From NCBI RefSeq assembly GCF_016595245.1, contig NZ_JAENHM010000046.1, forward strand, positions 73,207-137,206: a stretch of 64,000 bases of DNA, read 5' to 3'. Positions 1 to 8,211 of the stretch are shown piece by piece. Position 1 is the first letter of the stretch. The number at the start of each line of letters is the position of its first letter. The notes beneath the pieces are model-generated. The model had not been told where the DNA came from. It did not search any database and saw nothing but the letters and a program-made list of their open reading frames with translations. Source of the stretch: Azospirillum endophyticum. GTDB taxonomy: Bacteria; Pseudomonadota; Alphaproteobacteria; Azospirillales; Azospirillaceae. Position numbers and translations under genes: made by a program.

Positions 1-1096
1 CGGCACCGGCCAGGGAATGGGGGCTGAGCGGCGGAATGCGGGCGCCGAGCACCGACCTTAGGGCTCGGGCGAGGCTGTCGGGGGTGAGGTCGGCCTCGCG
101 CAGGGTGGCGATGCCGGGGCGGCGGGCCAGGATGGCGGCGCGGATGGTCTGTTCGACCTCCTTGCCGTCCTCGAAGGGGCAGAAGACGCTGGGCACGCCC
201 GCCGTCAGGCAGTCGAGCGCGGTGTTGTAGCCGCAGCGGCCGACCGTGGCGGCGGCGCGGGTCAGCAGGGCGCGGAAGTCGGGGCGCACCGGCTCCACCA
301 CCAGCCGATCGGCCGGGGCGATGGCGCGCAGCCGGTCGGCCAACGCGGCGTCGCCCTTCGCCACCAAGAGGCGCCAGCGCTGCGGCAGGGCGGCGGAGGC
401 GGCGCAAAGCGCTGCCGTTTCGAAGACCGGGCGACCGACCGGGCCGCCGCCGGCGGTGACCAGGATTTCGCCCTGCCCGTCCATACCGCCGTCCGGTGCG
501 GGCGGCGGCGGAACGACGAAGCCGGTATAGAGCAGCAGCGGCTTCATCGCCGGGGTCAGCGGCCAGCTGTCCTCCAGCGGCACCACGGCGGGATCGGAAT
601 GGACCAGCACGCCGTCGTAGAAGTGCAGGAGGCGGTCTTCGGTCTCGGCCACCCGCTTCGGCTTGGAGGGCGGCGCCAGGATGTCGCGGACCGAGGCGAG
701 CGTCAGCGGCGGCCGTGGCAGGGCGCGGGCGCGCTCCAGCAGGGCGTCGAACTCGGGGGCGAGCGCGCGGCGGCCGAACGGGAACAGTTCGGTGACCAGC
801 ACGTCGGGGCGCAGCGTGTCGAGCAGGCCGGTCAGCATCGCCCGGCGCGCGTCGAACAGGCCGGCATCGGCGGGGCCGCCGTCGGCGGCCAGCAGGGTGG
901 CGAAGTCGGCGCCGTCGCTTGCCAGCGGCGGCAGCTGGTGCAGGGTGGCGTTCCCGGTTCCGAGATGGGGGGCGGGACGGCCGCCGCTGACCAGATCGAC
1001 GCTCCAGCCGCGGGCGGCGAAGGCCTCGGCCAGGGCCAGCGCGCGGCTGAGATGGCCGGTGCCGAGCAGGTGGGTGACGGCGATCAGCAGCTTCAT
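1..1096 (-). CDS. MurG/GT28-like glycosyltransferase, 3' end outside the window
   Basis: The frame is open from an ATG at 1096 to the window edge, so the C-terminus is missing (about 365 residues visible). The N-terminus has the pattern of a GT-B nucleotide-sugar glycosyltransferase: a beta strand KLLIAVTHL, then the GHLSRALALAEAF helix that contacts the acceptor side in GT28/MurG-like proteins. A GGG-containing strand (residues ~152-160) and a C-terminal segment VGRCGYNTALDCLTAGVPSV resemble the donor-binding region of the family. It is the last visible gene of an operon; its ATG overlaps the TGA of the histidine phosphatase by 4 bases (ATGA), implying translational coupling. The donor and acceptor cannot be read from sequence. 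It resembles the first gene of the operon (4243-5556), so the operon carries two proteins of this type. Confidence 0.75.
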   Translation of the reverse strand, partial: MKLLIAVTHLLGTGHLSRALALAEAFAARGWSVDLVSGGRPAPHLGTGNATLHQLPPLASDGADFATLLAADGGPADAGLFDARRAMLTGLLDTLRPDVLVTELFPFGRRALAPEFDALLERARALPRPPLTLASVRDILAPPSKPKRVAETEDRLLHFYDGVLVHSDPAVVPLEDSWPLTPAMKPLLLYTGFVVPPPPAPDGGMDGQGEILVTAGGGPVGRPVFETAALCAASAALPQRWRLLVAKGDAALADRLRAIAPADRLVVEPVRPDFRALLTRAAATVGRCGYNTALDCLTAGVPSVFCPFEDGKEVEQTIRAAILARRPGIATLREADLTPDSLARALRSVLGARIPPLSPHSLAGA

Positions 1097-1812
1097 GACA
1101 GGCGCTCCCCCTCCTTGCGTCCGGCCGGGTGGAGCGTGCCGTCGGCGGTCAGCGTCATGGCGTAGAGGCGGTGGCGCTTGACCGGCACCGGCGGCGGGCC
1201 GCGGAAGTCCCAGCCCCAGGCGAGCGCCAGAGCGACGCGGATCACGCCGATGTGGGTGACGACGAGGTGGGTCTCCCTCTCCCCCCCGGGGAGAGGGTCG
1301 GGGTGAGGGGGATGCGTTGCGTGGCTATCCCGAGAATCCTTGCCGCGCGACCCCCTCACCCTAACCCTCTCCCCAGGGGGGAGAGGGGATTGGGTCTGGG
1401 GGGAGAGGGGGAGCAGGTTCTCCAACCACCCCGTCAACCGCTCTCGCACATCGGCTGGGCTTTCGCCGCCGGGGGGGCGGAAGTCCCAGCCCCAGTGTTC
1501 GAGGTCGCGGTAGCCGCTGGCGGGGGCGGCGCGCAGGTCGAGACCGCGCAGTCCCTCCCAGGCGCCCCAATCCATCTCAATCAGGCGGGGATCGGTGTGG
1601 ACCGGGCGGCCGGGAACGAGGAGGGTTGCGGTCTCCACGGCGCGCGACAGCGGGCTGGCGTGCAGCGTGGCGTCGCGCCAAGGCTCCGGCAGGGTCAGGC
1701 TGGCGAGGCGGTCGCGACCCTCTGGGTCGAGGGGGATGTCGGTGCGGCCCTGGATGCGGCCCTCGCGGTTCCAGCCGGTGACGCCGTGGCGCAGGAAAGC
1801 CAAGCGGATCAT
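1093..1812 (-). CDS. Histidine phosphatase family protein with an in-frame repeat insertion
   Basis: A 239-residue member of the phosphoglycerate-mutase/histidine phosphatase superfamily. The phosphohistidine motif RHG is at residues 8-10 and the second catalytic histidine lies in the strand HLVVTHIGVIR (about residue 187). The ATG at 1812 overlaps the stop of the upstream glycosyltransferase (ATGA), and the TGA overlaps the next ATG. Residues ~142-180 (motifs PLPPGERVRVRG and PLPGGERE) are not family sequence: they are the translation of a dispersed GC-rich repeat at 1275-1390, flanked by a 7-bp direct repeat and kept in frame. The insert lies between the helix after the GESPADVRERL segment and the strand with the second histidine, so the enzyme may tolerate it as a surface loop. 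Substrate unknown; a sugar-phosphate or lipid-linked intermediate of the glycosylation operon is a guess. Confidence 0.85.
   Translation of the reverse strand: MIRLAFLRHGVTGWNREGRIQGRTDIPLDPEGRDRLASLTLPEPWRDATLHASPLSRAVETATLLVPGRPVHTDPRLIEMDWGAWEGLRGLDLRAAPASGYRDLEHWGWDFRPPGGESPADVRERLTGWLENLLPLSPQTQSPLPPGERVRVRGSRGKDSRDSHATHPPHPDPLPGGERETHLVVTHIGVIRVALALAWGWDFRGPPPVPVKRHRLYAMTLTADGTLHPAGRKEGERLS
1275..1390. repeat. Dispersed MITE-like repeat inside the histidine phosphatase gene
   Basis: A copy of the window's most frequent repeat: two terminal arms of CCCTCTCCCC-type hairpins (about 37 bp, inverted with respect to each other) around a core of ~40 bp. The 7-bp sequence TGGGTCT occurs on both flanks (1268-1274 and 1391-1397) and looks like a target-site duplication. 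Element plus one duplication is 123 bp, a multiple of three, and the reading frame contains no stop. Confidence 0.85.
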
Positions 1813-2924
1813 GGCATCAGGCCGGTCAGCAAGCCGCGCAGCCGCTCCGCCGCCGCCGGCAGGCCGTGATGGGCCTCGACATGGGCGCGGGCGCTGTGGC
1901 CGAGCCTGCGCAAGGCCGGCGGGTCGGCCAGCAGGGCGGACAGCGCGGCAGCGAAATCTTGGCGGGCCGGGCCGGTCAGGCGGCCGCCCACGCCATCGCG
2001 GATGACGGTGCCGGTGCCGGCATTGTCGACGGCGAGCACGGGAAGCCCATGACCCTGCGCCTCCAGATAAACCATGCCGAAGGCTTCGTTCAGGCCGGGC
2101 CAGACCAGCAGGTCGGCGGCGCGATAATGGGCGGCGAGGTCGGCGGGGGCGCAGGCGCCGTGGATGGTCACCCGCGGGCCGAAGGGGGCGAACAGGGCCG
2201 ATACCTCCGCCGCCGCCGGGCCGTCGCCGACGACGTCGAGCGTCCAAGGCCGGGTGGGGAGAAGATGCAGGGCCTCGGCCAGCAAGCGGTAGGAGGCCAG
2301 CTTGTCGCCCGGCCGCATCATGGCGACGGTCAGCAGGCGCGGCGGCGCGCTCGGGCCGCTGCGCTCGACGGCCGGCGGCAGGTCGAGGAAGGGCGGGAGC
2401 ATCGCCACCTGCTGGCCGGGCGGGGCATAGGCCTCCACCGCCTGACGGTCGCGGGCGCTGACGCAGAGCACGAGGTCCGCCGCTTCGATGGCGGTCTCGG
2501 CGGCGGCGGCGAAGGCGGACCAGGGGCCGGTCAGGCGCTTGCGGGCGCGGGTCGCTTCCACCACGACATAGGGGATGCCGAGGCTGCCGGCGATGGCGGG
2601 CCCGATCAGGTCGGGGGCCTTGTAATAGACATGGTAGCTGAGCCACAGCGCCGGGCGGCGGGCCGGCTCGGCGGCGTAGAGCGACAGCAGGCGGTCACGT
2701 TCGGCGACGGCGGCGGCGGTCAGGCGGGCCTGCGCGGCGGGATCGCCGGCGCCGTCATAGGCGCGCAGGCCGCTCGCCACCTCCACCGGGCCCGGGCCGG
2801 TCGCTTCCAGCGCGCGCAGGATCAGCCGAGCCATCTGGCGGTCGCCGGAGGGGATCGGGTGGTCGACCGGTTTCAGCGGAGCGTAGAAAGCAATGTGGGG
2901 AAAGTCGATCCGGCTTGCGGTCAC
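1809..2924 (-). CDS. Glycosyltransferase family 4 protein
   Basis: A 371-residue GT4-type glycosyltransferase. The C-terminal half carries the Glycos_transf_1 signature with an EX7E motif in LNEAFGMVYLEAQGHGLPV, and the GDGPAAAEVSALF segment expected in the nucleotide-sugar domain. I choose a GTG start at 2924 because it overlaps the TGA of the upstream gene (GTGA), matching the 4-base overlaps elsewhere in the operon; the frame itself stays open much further upstream without family similarity. Acts in the cytosol, transferring a sugar from an activated donor; substrate unknown. It sits in the middle of a glycosylation operon with a histidine phosphatase downstream. Confidence 0.85.
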   Translation of the reverse strand: MTASRIDFPHIAFYAPLKPVDHPIPSGDRQMARLILRALEATGPGPVEVASGLRAYDGAGDPAAQARLTAAAVAERDRLLSLYAAEPARRPALWLSYHVYYKAPDLIGPAIAGSLGIPYVVVEATRARKRLTGPWSAFAAAAETAIEAADLVLCVSARDRQAVEAYAPPGQQVAMLPPFLDLPPAVERSGPSAPPRLLTVAMMRPGDKLASYRLLAEALHLLPTRPWTLDVVGDGPAAAEVSALFAPFGPRVTIHGACAPADLAAHYRAADLLVWPGLNEAFGMVYLEAQGHGLPVLAVDNAGTGTVIRDGVGGRLTGPARQDFAAALSALLADPPALRRLGHSARAHVEAHHGLPAAAERLRGLLTGLMP

Positions 2925-4246
2925 GCCGCGGCCTCCTCCAGCCGGCGGACGAGGCGGTCGATGCCGGCGGTCATGCCGAACTCGGCGCGCAGCCGGCCAT
3001 GGGCGGCCTCGCCCAGCGCCGAGCGCAGGGGCGGGTCGGTGACGAGCCGTTCCAGGGCGGCGGCGATGGCGGGCGGGGTGCCGTCGGTCAGCAGGCCGTG
3101 GGTGCCGTCGGTGATGAATTCCGGGATGGCCGACACCGCGGTGGACAGGATGGCGAGGCGCTGGCTCGCCGCCTCCATCAGCACGTTGGGCAGGCCGTCG
3201 CGGTCGCCGTCGCCAGCCACCACGCTGGTCAGAACGAACAGGTCGGCATGGCGCAACGCCGCGATCACCGCCGCCTGATCCTGGGCGCCGCGCCATTCGA
3301 TGCGGTCCGACAATCCCAGCCGTTCGGCCTGGGCGCGCAGGGCCTGCTTGAGGTCGCCGGAGCCGATATGGACCAGCCGCCAGTGCAGCCCGTCCGGCAG
3401 CATCGCCAGCGCGTCGAGCAGCCGGTCGTAGCCCTTCTTCTCCACCAGCCGGCCGACCGACAGGATCTCCACCGCGCGCTCGGAGGTGGAGCCGTCGCGC
3501 GGCGGGACGGTTGCCCGGTCCGGCGGGTCGGGGAAGCGCGAGAGGTCGAGGCCGTGATAGACGAGGTCGATGCGCGCCGGATCGGCGGCCAGACCGCGCA
3601 GATGCGCCGCGCCGACGGCGGTGCAGGTGGCGCCGAAGCGGGCGTCTGCCAGCTTCTCGCGCTTCTCCCATTCCGGCGTCGTCCAGATGTCCTTGGCATG
3701 GGCGGAGAAGCCCCAGCCGATGCCGCGGATCGACGCGGCATAGCGCCCGACCGAGGCCGGGGTGTGCAGGAAATGGGCATAGAGGAAGGGTATGTCGGCC
3801 GGCAGTTCCGCCGCCAGGACCAGGGCTTGGCCGAAGCGGCGGCCACGGTTGGCGGTGCGGTCGCGCATCAGGTCGCGCAGCCACGCCGCCGCCGTGCGCG
3901 CCAGCCCGGCCGGATGGCGGAGGATCAGGCGGCCGAGCGCCTGCAAGACGCGGCGCGGCTCGTCGCGCAGATATTCCGGCAGGTAATGCACCGGGGCGGT
4001 GATGCGGTCGTGCAGGGCGTGGCGGCGGCTGTCGGTCGGATGGCGCAGCGACCAGATCGCCAGATCGATGCCGCGCTGCTGGAGGGCCAGAAGCTCCTGC
4101 GCGATGAAGGTCTCCGACAGGCGGGGATAGCCCTTCACCACCACGGCGATCTTCAGGGGGGCGATCTTCAACGGCACGGCTTTCGACTGCATATCGGCTG
4201 GATATCGGTGGGACGGTGTCCGGCCGTCCGTTCCCCCGTCGGTCAT
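2921..4246 (-). CDS. Glycosyltransferase family 4 protein, WcaL-like
   Basis: A 441-residue GT4 protein. The segment PRLSETFIAQELLALQ near residues 41-56 is typical of colanic-acid-type (WcaL/AmsK-like) glycosyltransferases; SVGRLVEKKGYDRLLDAL and DGLPNVLMEAASQ are the donor-domain motifs. The ATG at 4246 overlaps the TGA of the upstream gene (ATGA). An internal ATG at residue 19 is a possible alternative start because the first 18 residues are low complexity. Probably builds an exopolysaccharide or a lipid-linked glycan; the exact linkage cannot be told. Confidence 0.87.
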   Translation of the reverse strand: MTDGGTDGRTPSHRYPADMQSKAVPLKIAPLKIAVVVKGYPRLSETFIAQELLALQQRGIDLAIWSLRHPTDSRRHALHDRITAPVHYLPEYLRDEPRRVLQALGRLILRHPAGLARTAAAWLRDLMRDRTANRGRRFGQALVLAAELPADIPFLYAHFLHTPASVGRYAASIRGIGWGFSAHAKDIWTTPEWEKREKLADARFGATCTAVGAAHLRGLAADPARIDLVYHGLDLSRFPDPPDRATVPPRDGSTSERAVEILSVGRLVEKKGYDRLLDALAMLPDGLHWRLVHIGSGDLKQALRAQAERLGLSDRIEWRGAQDQAAVIAALRHADLFVLTSVVAGDGDRDGLPNVLMEAASQRLAILSTAVSAIPEFITDGTHGLLTDGTPPAIAAALERLVTDPPLRSALGEAAHGRLRAEFGMTAGIDRLVRRLEEAAA

Positions 4247-5556
4247 GCGCGCTTGCCCGCCATTGCGCGGGACAGCCGTTCCGCCGCCCGGCGGATCGGG
4301 GTGACGGGGGTGGAATGGTCGGCCACCGGGTCGGCTCCCAGAACCTCACGGGTCAGCTCGACGATGCGCTCCAGCCCGCCGAGCAGGCCGGGCAGCGGGC
4401 TGGCCGAAGGCGGCGGCTGGCTGGACAGGGCGCGGATGGCGCCGGCCATCGTCCGCGGGTCGGCGCCGTCGCGGTCGCAGTCCAGGGTGCGCAGCAGGCC
4501 GAGCGCCTCCGCCGCCTCGGCGCGGATGCGCTGTTCCAGCCGGGGGCGGGTGCGCGGGGCCAGCACCGACGGCTTGTCGAAGGACAGGATCTCGCAGAAG
4601 GTGTTGTAGCCGCCCATCGCCACCACGCCGATGGCCCCGGCATAGAGATCCTCCATGCGGGAATGGAAGTTGATGGTCTCCACCCTGCCCTTCAGCCGGC
4701 GGATGCGGGCGGCGAACTCCTGGCGGCGGGCATCCTCCAGGAAGGGGCCGTAGACGATCAGGGCGCCGGGGGCGAGCCCGGGGTCGGATTCATAGGCGGC
4801 GATGGTCCAGTCGACCAGGGCCGCCCCGTCGCCGCCGCCGCCGGGCGTCACCAGCACATAGGGGGCGGCCATCGGCGAGTCCGCGGCCTGGACGGCACCG
4901 CCGCCCTCCGTCGGCTCGCGCCGCAGATAGCCGGTGTAGCGCAGCCGCGCCGCGATCCCGTCCGGCAGGTCGAGGCCGTCGAGCGGGTGGTAGACCTCCG
5001 GCAGGCCGTAGATCCAGAGCTGGTCGTAATAGCGCTCGATGGCGGCGACCGCCTCCTTGCGCTCCCACTCCGGCTGGAGGGCTTCCGGGGCGTCCAGCAC
5101 GTCGCGCAGGCCGAGCACCACGCGGGTGTTGCCGGCCGCCCGCATCTCCTCCAGCGCCGGCAGGAACTCGCCGTGCAGGCCGGTCGGCTCCTTGTCGACG
5201 ATCGCCAGCGTCGGGCGGAAGGCGCGGGCGGTGGCGCGGATGATCTCCGCCCGGATCGCGGTGGTTTCCTCGATCGGCAGGCCGAGGTTGCGGGCGGTAT
5301 AGCCGCCGTCCGGCAGCTTCACCACGCCGGGCAGGCGGACATGGTCGACCCGCTCGGGGAAGTCGAAGCGGCCGGCGACCGGCGAGCCGGTGAGGATCAG
5401 CGCCGAGGCGTCGGGGAAGGCCGAGACCAGGGCCTGGGCGATCGTCCGCGACCGCCGCAGATGGCCCAGCCCGAAGGTGTCGTGGCTGTAGAGCAGGATA
5501 CGCGGCGGCGTCCGGTCGGGATGGATGGACCGAAGGGACGGCTGGGGCTGGTGCAT
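4243..5556 (-). CDS. MurG/GT28-like glycosyltransferase, first gene of the operon
   Basis: A 437-residue protein with ILLYSHDTFGLGHLRRSRTIA at residues ~19-39, a GT28-like glycine-rich loop with GHLRR followed by a helix, and a donor-side segment GVVAMGGYNTFCEILSFDKP near residue 313. Proteins of this type are usually annotated only as glycosyltransferase family protein. The ATG at 5556 has GGAG about 10 bases upstream. It begins the five-gene operon running to the left edge, in which all neighbours overlap by 4 bases. Function beyond glycan assembly is not readable. Confidence 0.78.
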   Translation of the reverse strand: MHQPQPSLRSIHPDRTPPRILLYSHDTFGLGHLRRSRTIAQALVSAFPDASALILTGSPVAGRFDFPERVDHVRLPGVVKLPDGGYTARNLGLPIEETTAIRAEIIRATARAFRPTLAIVDKEPTGLHGEFLPALEEMRAAGNTRVVLGLRDVLDAPEALQPEWERKEAVAAIERYYDQLWIYGLPEVYHPLDGLDLPDGIAARLRYTGYLRREPTEGGGAVQAADSPMAAPYVLVTPGGGGDGAALVDWTIAAYESDPGLAPGALIVYGPFLEDARRQEFAARIRRLKGRVETINFHSRMEDLYAGAIGVVAMGGYNTFCEILSFDKPSVLAPRTRPRLEQRIRAEAAEALGLLRTLDCDRDGADPRTMAGAIRALSSQPPPSASPLPGLLGGLERIVELTREVLGADPVADHSTPVTPIRRAAERLSRAMAGKRA

Positions 5557-5947
5557 GCTCGGACACTCCGCTTCAGCAATGCTTCGGAACCGACAATCCG
5601 TTGTGGAACAGATCGCTGTACTTGTCTTTGGAACCGGTTCGGCGCCGGTGGTTGCGGATGCGTCCAGGCATCGGCGGCAAGGCTCCAGCCTGGACGAAAC
5701 CCCTCACATGGATCCTGCCGCGCATCAATATGACTTCCGGCAGGGTGAGGGCAACCACCTTATGTGTTCTGATATATGATCAACAAGATGCTGCAAGGCT
5801 CTCCGCCTGCCGGGGACTTGCGAATGCACATGAAGACCATGTTCCTTCCAATGAAACCCCGTCATCCCCGCCTTCGCGGGGATGACGGAAGTCCCTTCCA
5901 AGGAATACGAGGGCCATATGCGATTGCCCCCAGCCAAGGGCGACGGG
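5557..5947. other. Intergenic region: glycosyltransferase operon leader and one hairpin repeat
   Basis: No convincing gene here. It is less GC-rich than its surroundings between 5700 and 5850, where promoter elements for the operon reading left would be expected, but I see no unambiguous -35/-10 pair. It contains a perfect hairpin at 5860-5887, listed separately, which follows the end of the permease gene. Confidence 0.6.
5860..5887. repeat. REP-like palindrome (12-bp stem, CTTC loop)
   Basis: Perfect inverted repeat CGTCATCCCCGC / GCGGGGATGACG around CTTC. The same GTCAT(C/T)CCCGC core recurs at 24932-25017 and several times in 58865-59265, so this is a dispersed repeat family; at this place it may also end transcription of the peptide-transporter operon reading from the right. 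Confidence 0.85.
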
Positions 5948-7177
5948 TCAGTCGCCATGATAGGGATCCAGGGCGTCGCGCAGCCCGTCGCCGAAGAAGT
6001 TGAAGGACAAGACTACCAGAATCACCGGTAGCATCGGCAATGACACCCACGGATAGGTTTCCACGGCCATGAGGTTCTGGGCGTCGTTCAGCATCACCCC
6101 CCAGCTGGTCGCCGGCGGGCGTAGGCCGAGCCCCAGGAAGGACAGTGCCGTTTCGCCCAGGATCATCGCCGGGATCGACAGGGTGGCGCTGGCGAGCAGG
6201 TGGCTGGTGAAGTTGGGCAGCAGGTGGCGGCGGATGATGCGCGCCGGGCTGGCGCCCATCAGCTCCGCCGCCATGACGAAATCCTCCTCGCGGAGCGCCA
6301 GGAAGCGCGAGCGCACGGCGCGGGCCAGCGACGGCCAGTCGAGCAGGCCGAGGATGACGGAGATGCACAGGAACACCGTCACCGGGCTCCATTGCGCCGG
6401 CACCGCGGCGGACAGCGCCAGCCACAGCGGCAGTTCCGGCAGGGATTTCAGGATCTCCGACAGGCGCTGAACCCCGGCGTCGATCCAGCCGCCGAAATAG
6501 CCCGCCATGCCGCCCAGCGTGATGCCGATGGCGAAGGATACGGCGATGCCGAGCAGCCCGACGGTCAGCGACAGCTGCGCCCCGATGGCGAGGCGCGACA
6601 GCATGTCGCGACCCAGCCGGTCGGTGCCCAGCAGATGCAGCGAGGCGCCCGGCGGCGGGCAGACCAGCCGGACCCGCGATTCCACCAGCCCCAGGAAGCG
6701 GTAGGGCGCGCCGGGGCAGAGGAACTGCAGCGGCATCGGCCGACTCAGGTCCGTCTCGTAGCGCCAGCGATAGTCCTTCAGGTCGGGATGGCCGGTGGTC
6801 GGGTAGACGAAAGGACCGACGAAGCTGCCCTCGTGGAACAGGTGGATGCCCTGCGGCGGGGCGTAGAGATGCTCGACGTCGCGCTCGTTGGCGCCGTAGG
6901 GCACCAGGAAATCGACGAAGGGCAGGCTGAGATAGGACAGCACGAGGAACAGCGCCCCCAGCACCGCCAGCCGATGGCGCAGGAAGCGGCGCAGCATCAG
7001 CCGCCCGGTGGAGGCGTGCGCGTCGAAGCGGGTGGCCGGCGCGTCCGCCGCCGCCGGATCGGGATAGGGCCGGTCGTCGACGTAATGGTCCCAGCTGCCG
7101 CCGCTCATGCCGCCGCTCATGGCCGGATCCTTCGGTCCTCCTTCCTTCATGCCCCCCTCTTTCATGCCCTCTTTCAT
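5948..7177 (-). CDS. Peptide ABC transporter permease, DppC/YejE type
   Basis: A 409-residue inner-membrane permease. An N-terminal cytosolic stretch (with an odd MKEG repeat at residues 1-14) leads to a first membrane segment near residues 70-90, then a long periplasmic region and the BPD_transp_1 domain with further membrane segments. The EAA loop, which docks on the ATPase, is visible as EEDFVMAAELMGASPARIIRRH. The ATG at 7177 overlaps the TGA of the preceding permease (ATGA); two later ATGs in the MKEG repeat are possible starts. The long periplasmic insert before the domain is typical of YejE-like permeases. Last gene of the operon. Confidence 0.88.
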   Translation of the reverse strand: MKEGMKEGGMKEGGPKDPAMSGGMSGGSWDHYVDDRPYPDPAAADAPATRFDAHASTGRLMLRRFLRHRLAVLGALFLVLSYLSLPFVDFLVPYGANERDVEHLYAPPQGIHLFHEGSFVGPFVYPTTGHPDLKDYRWRYETDLSRPMPLQFLCPGAPYRFLGLVESRVRLVCPPPGASLHLLGTDRLGRDMLSRLAIGAQLSLTVGLLGIAVSFAIGITLGGMAGYFGGWIDAGVQRLSEILKSLPELPLWLALSAAVPAQWSPVTVFLCISVILGLLDWPSLARAVRSRFLALREEDFVMAAELMGASPARIIRRHLLPNFTSHLLASATLSIPAMILGETALSFLGLGLRPPATSWGVMLNDAQNLMAVETYPWVSLPMLPVILVVLSFNFFGDGLRDALDPYHGD

Positions 7178-8205
7178 GATTGGGCCTTCCTCGCCTTGCC
7201 GAGGCGGATGCGGGGGTCGAGCAGGGCGAGCGCGATGTCGGAGACCAGCATGCCGACCAGCACCAGCAGCGAGATGAACATCAGGATGAAGCCGGACAGG
7301 AAGATGTCCTGTGCCCGCAGCGCCTCCAGCAGGGCCGGGCCGATGGTCGGCAGGCTCAGCACGACGGAGATCAGCACCGATCCCGACACCAGCGACGGCA
7401 GCAGCGAGCCGATGTCGGAGACGAAGGGGTTCAGCGCCATGCGCAGCGGATAGCGCGTCAGCCGGCGCAGCGGCGGCACGCCCTTGGCCTTGGCGGTGAC
7501 GACATAGGGCTTGCCCAGCTCATCCAGCAGGTTGGCGCGCAGGCGCCGCACCATGGCGGCGGTGCCGGACAGCCCGATGACGATGGTGGGCACGATCAGA
7601 TGCTCCAGCACAGAGCCGGCCTTGGCCCAGCTCAGCGGCTGGTCCTCGTATTTCGCGTCGACCAGCCCGCCGATCGGCAGGCCCAGCCATTTCTGCCCGT
7701 AATAGAGCAGGATCAGCGCCAGCAGGAAGTTCGGCGTCGCCAGCCCGATATAGCCGACGGCGGCGGCGAGGTAGTCGACCCAGCTGTTGGCGCGGATCGC
7801 CGCCAGCGACCCCAGCGGGAAGGACACCAGATAGACGAACAGCACGGCGGCGAGGTTGAGGATGACGGTGAACCACAACGTCTCCCCCACCACGTCCACC
7901 ACCGGCTTGTTGAACTCGAAGGACCAGCCGAGCTCGCCCTGGAGCAGGCCATGGAAGCCGTTCGGCCCCGGCCAGACCCCGATCCAGACCAGGTATTGCT
8001 CGGGCAGCGGGCGGTCGAGCGAATATTCGTGGCGCAGGAACTCGGCCTTCGCCAGGCCGGCCTCCTGGCCGGTGGCGCGCAGCTCGGCGATCTGGTTGGA
8101 CAGATAGTCGCCGGGCGGCAGGTTGATGACGATGAAGATCAGCATCGACACCACCAGCAGCGTCGGCACCATCACCAGCAGCCGGTGCAGGATGAAGCGC
8201 AGCAT
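7174..8205 (-). CDS. Peptide ABC transporter permease, DppB/YejB type
   Basis: A 343-residue permease with an N-terminal membrane helix at residues ~9-30 (RLLVMVPTLLVVSMLIFIVI) and five more predicted ones. The EAA loop is in PYVVTAKAKGVPPLRR, and the protein ends with the usual SDIALALLDPRIRLG tail of the DppB family. It follows the binding-protein gene by 6 bases and overlaps the DppC-type permease by 4. Forms the transmembrane channel with that protein. Confidence 0.9.
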   Translation of the reverse strand: MLRFILHRLLVMVPTLLVVSMLIFIVINLPPGDYLSNQIAELRATGQEAGLAKAEFLRHEYSLDRPLPEQYLVWIGVWPGPNGFHGLLQGELGWSFEFNKPVVDVVGETLWFTVILNLAAVLFVYLVSFPLGSLAAIRANSWVDYLAAAVGYIGLATPNFLLALILLYYGQKWLGLPIGGLVDAKYEDQPLSWAKAGSVLEHLIVPTIVIGLSGTAAMVRRLRANLLDELGKPYVVTAKAKGVPPLRRLTRYPLRMALNPFVSDIGSLLPSLVSGSVLISVVLSLPTIGPALLEALRAQDIFLSGFILMFISLLVLVGMLVSDIALALLDPRIRLGKARKAQS

Positions 8206-8211
8206 GGGCGG

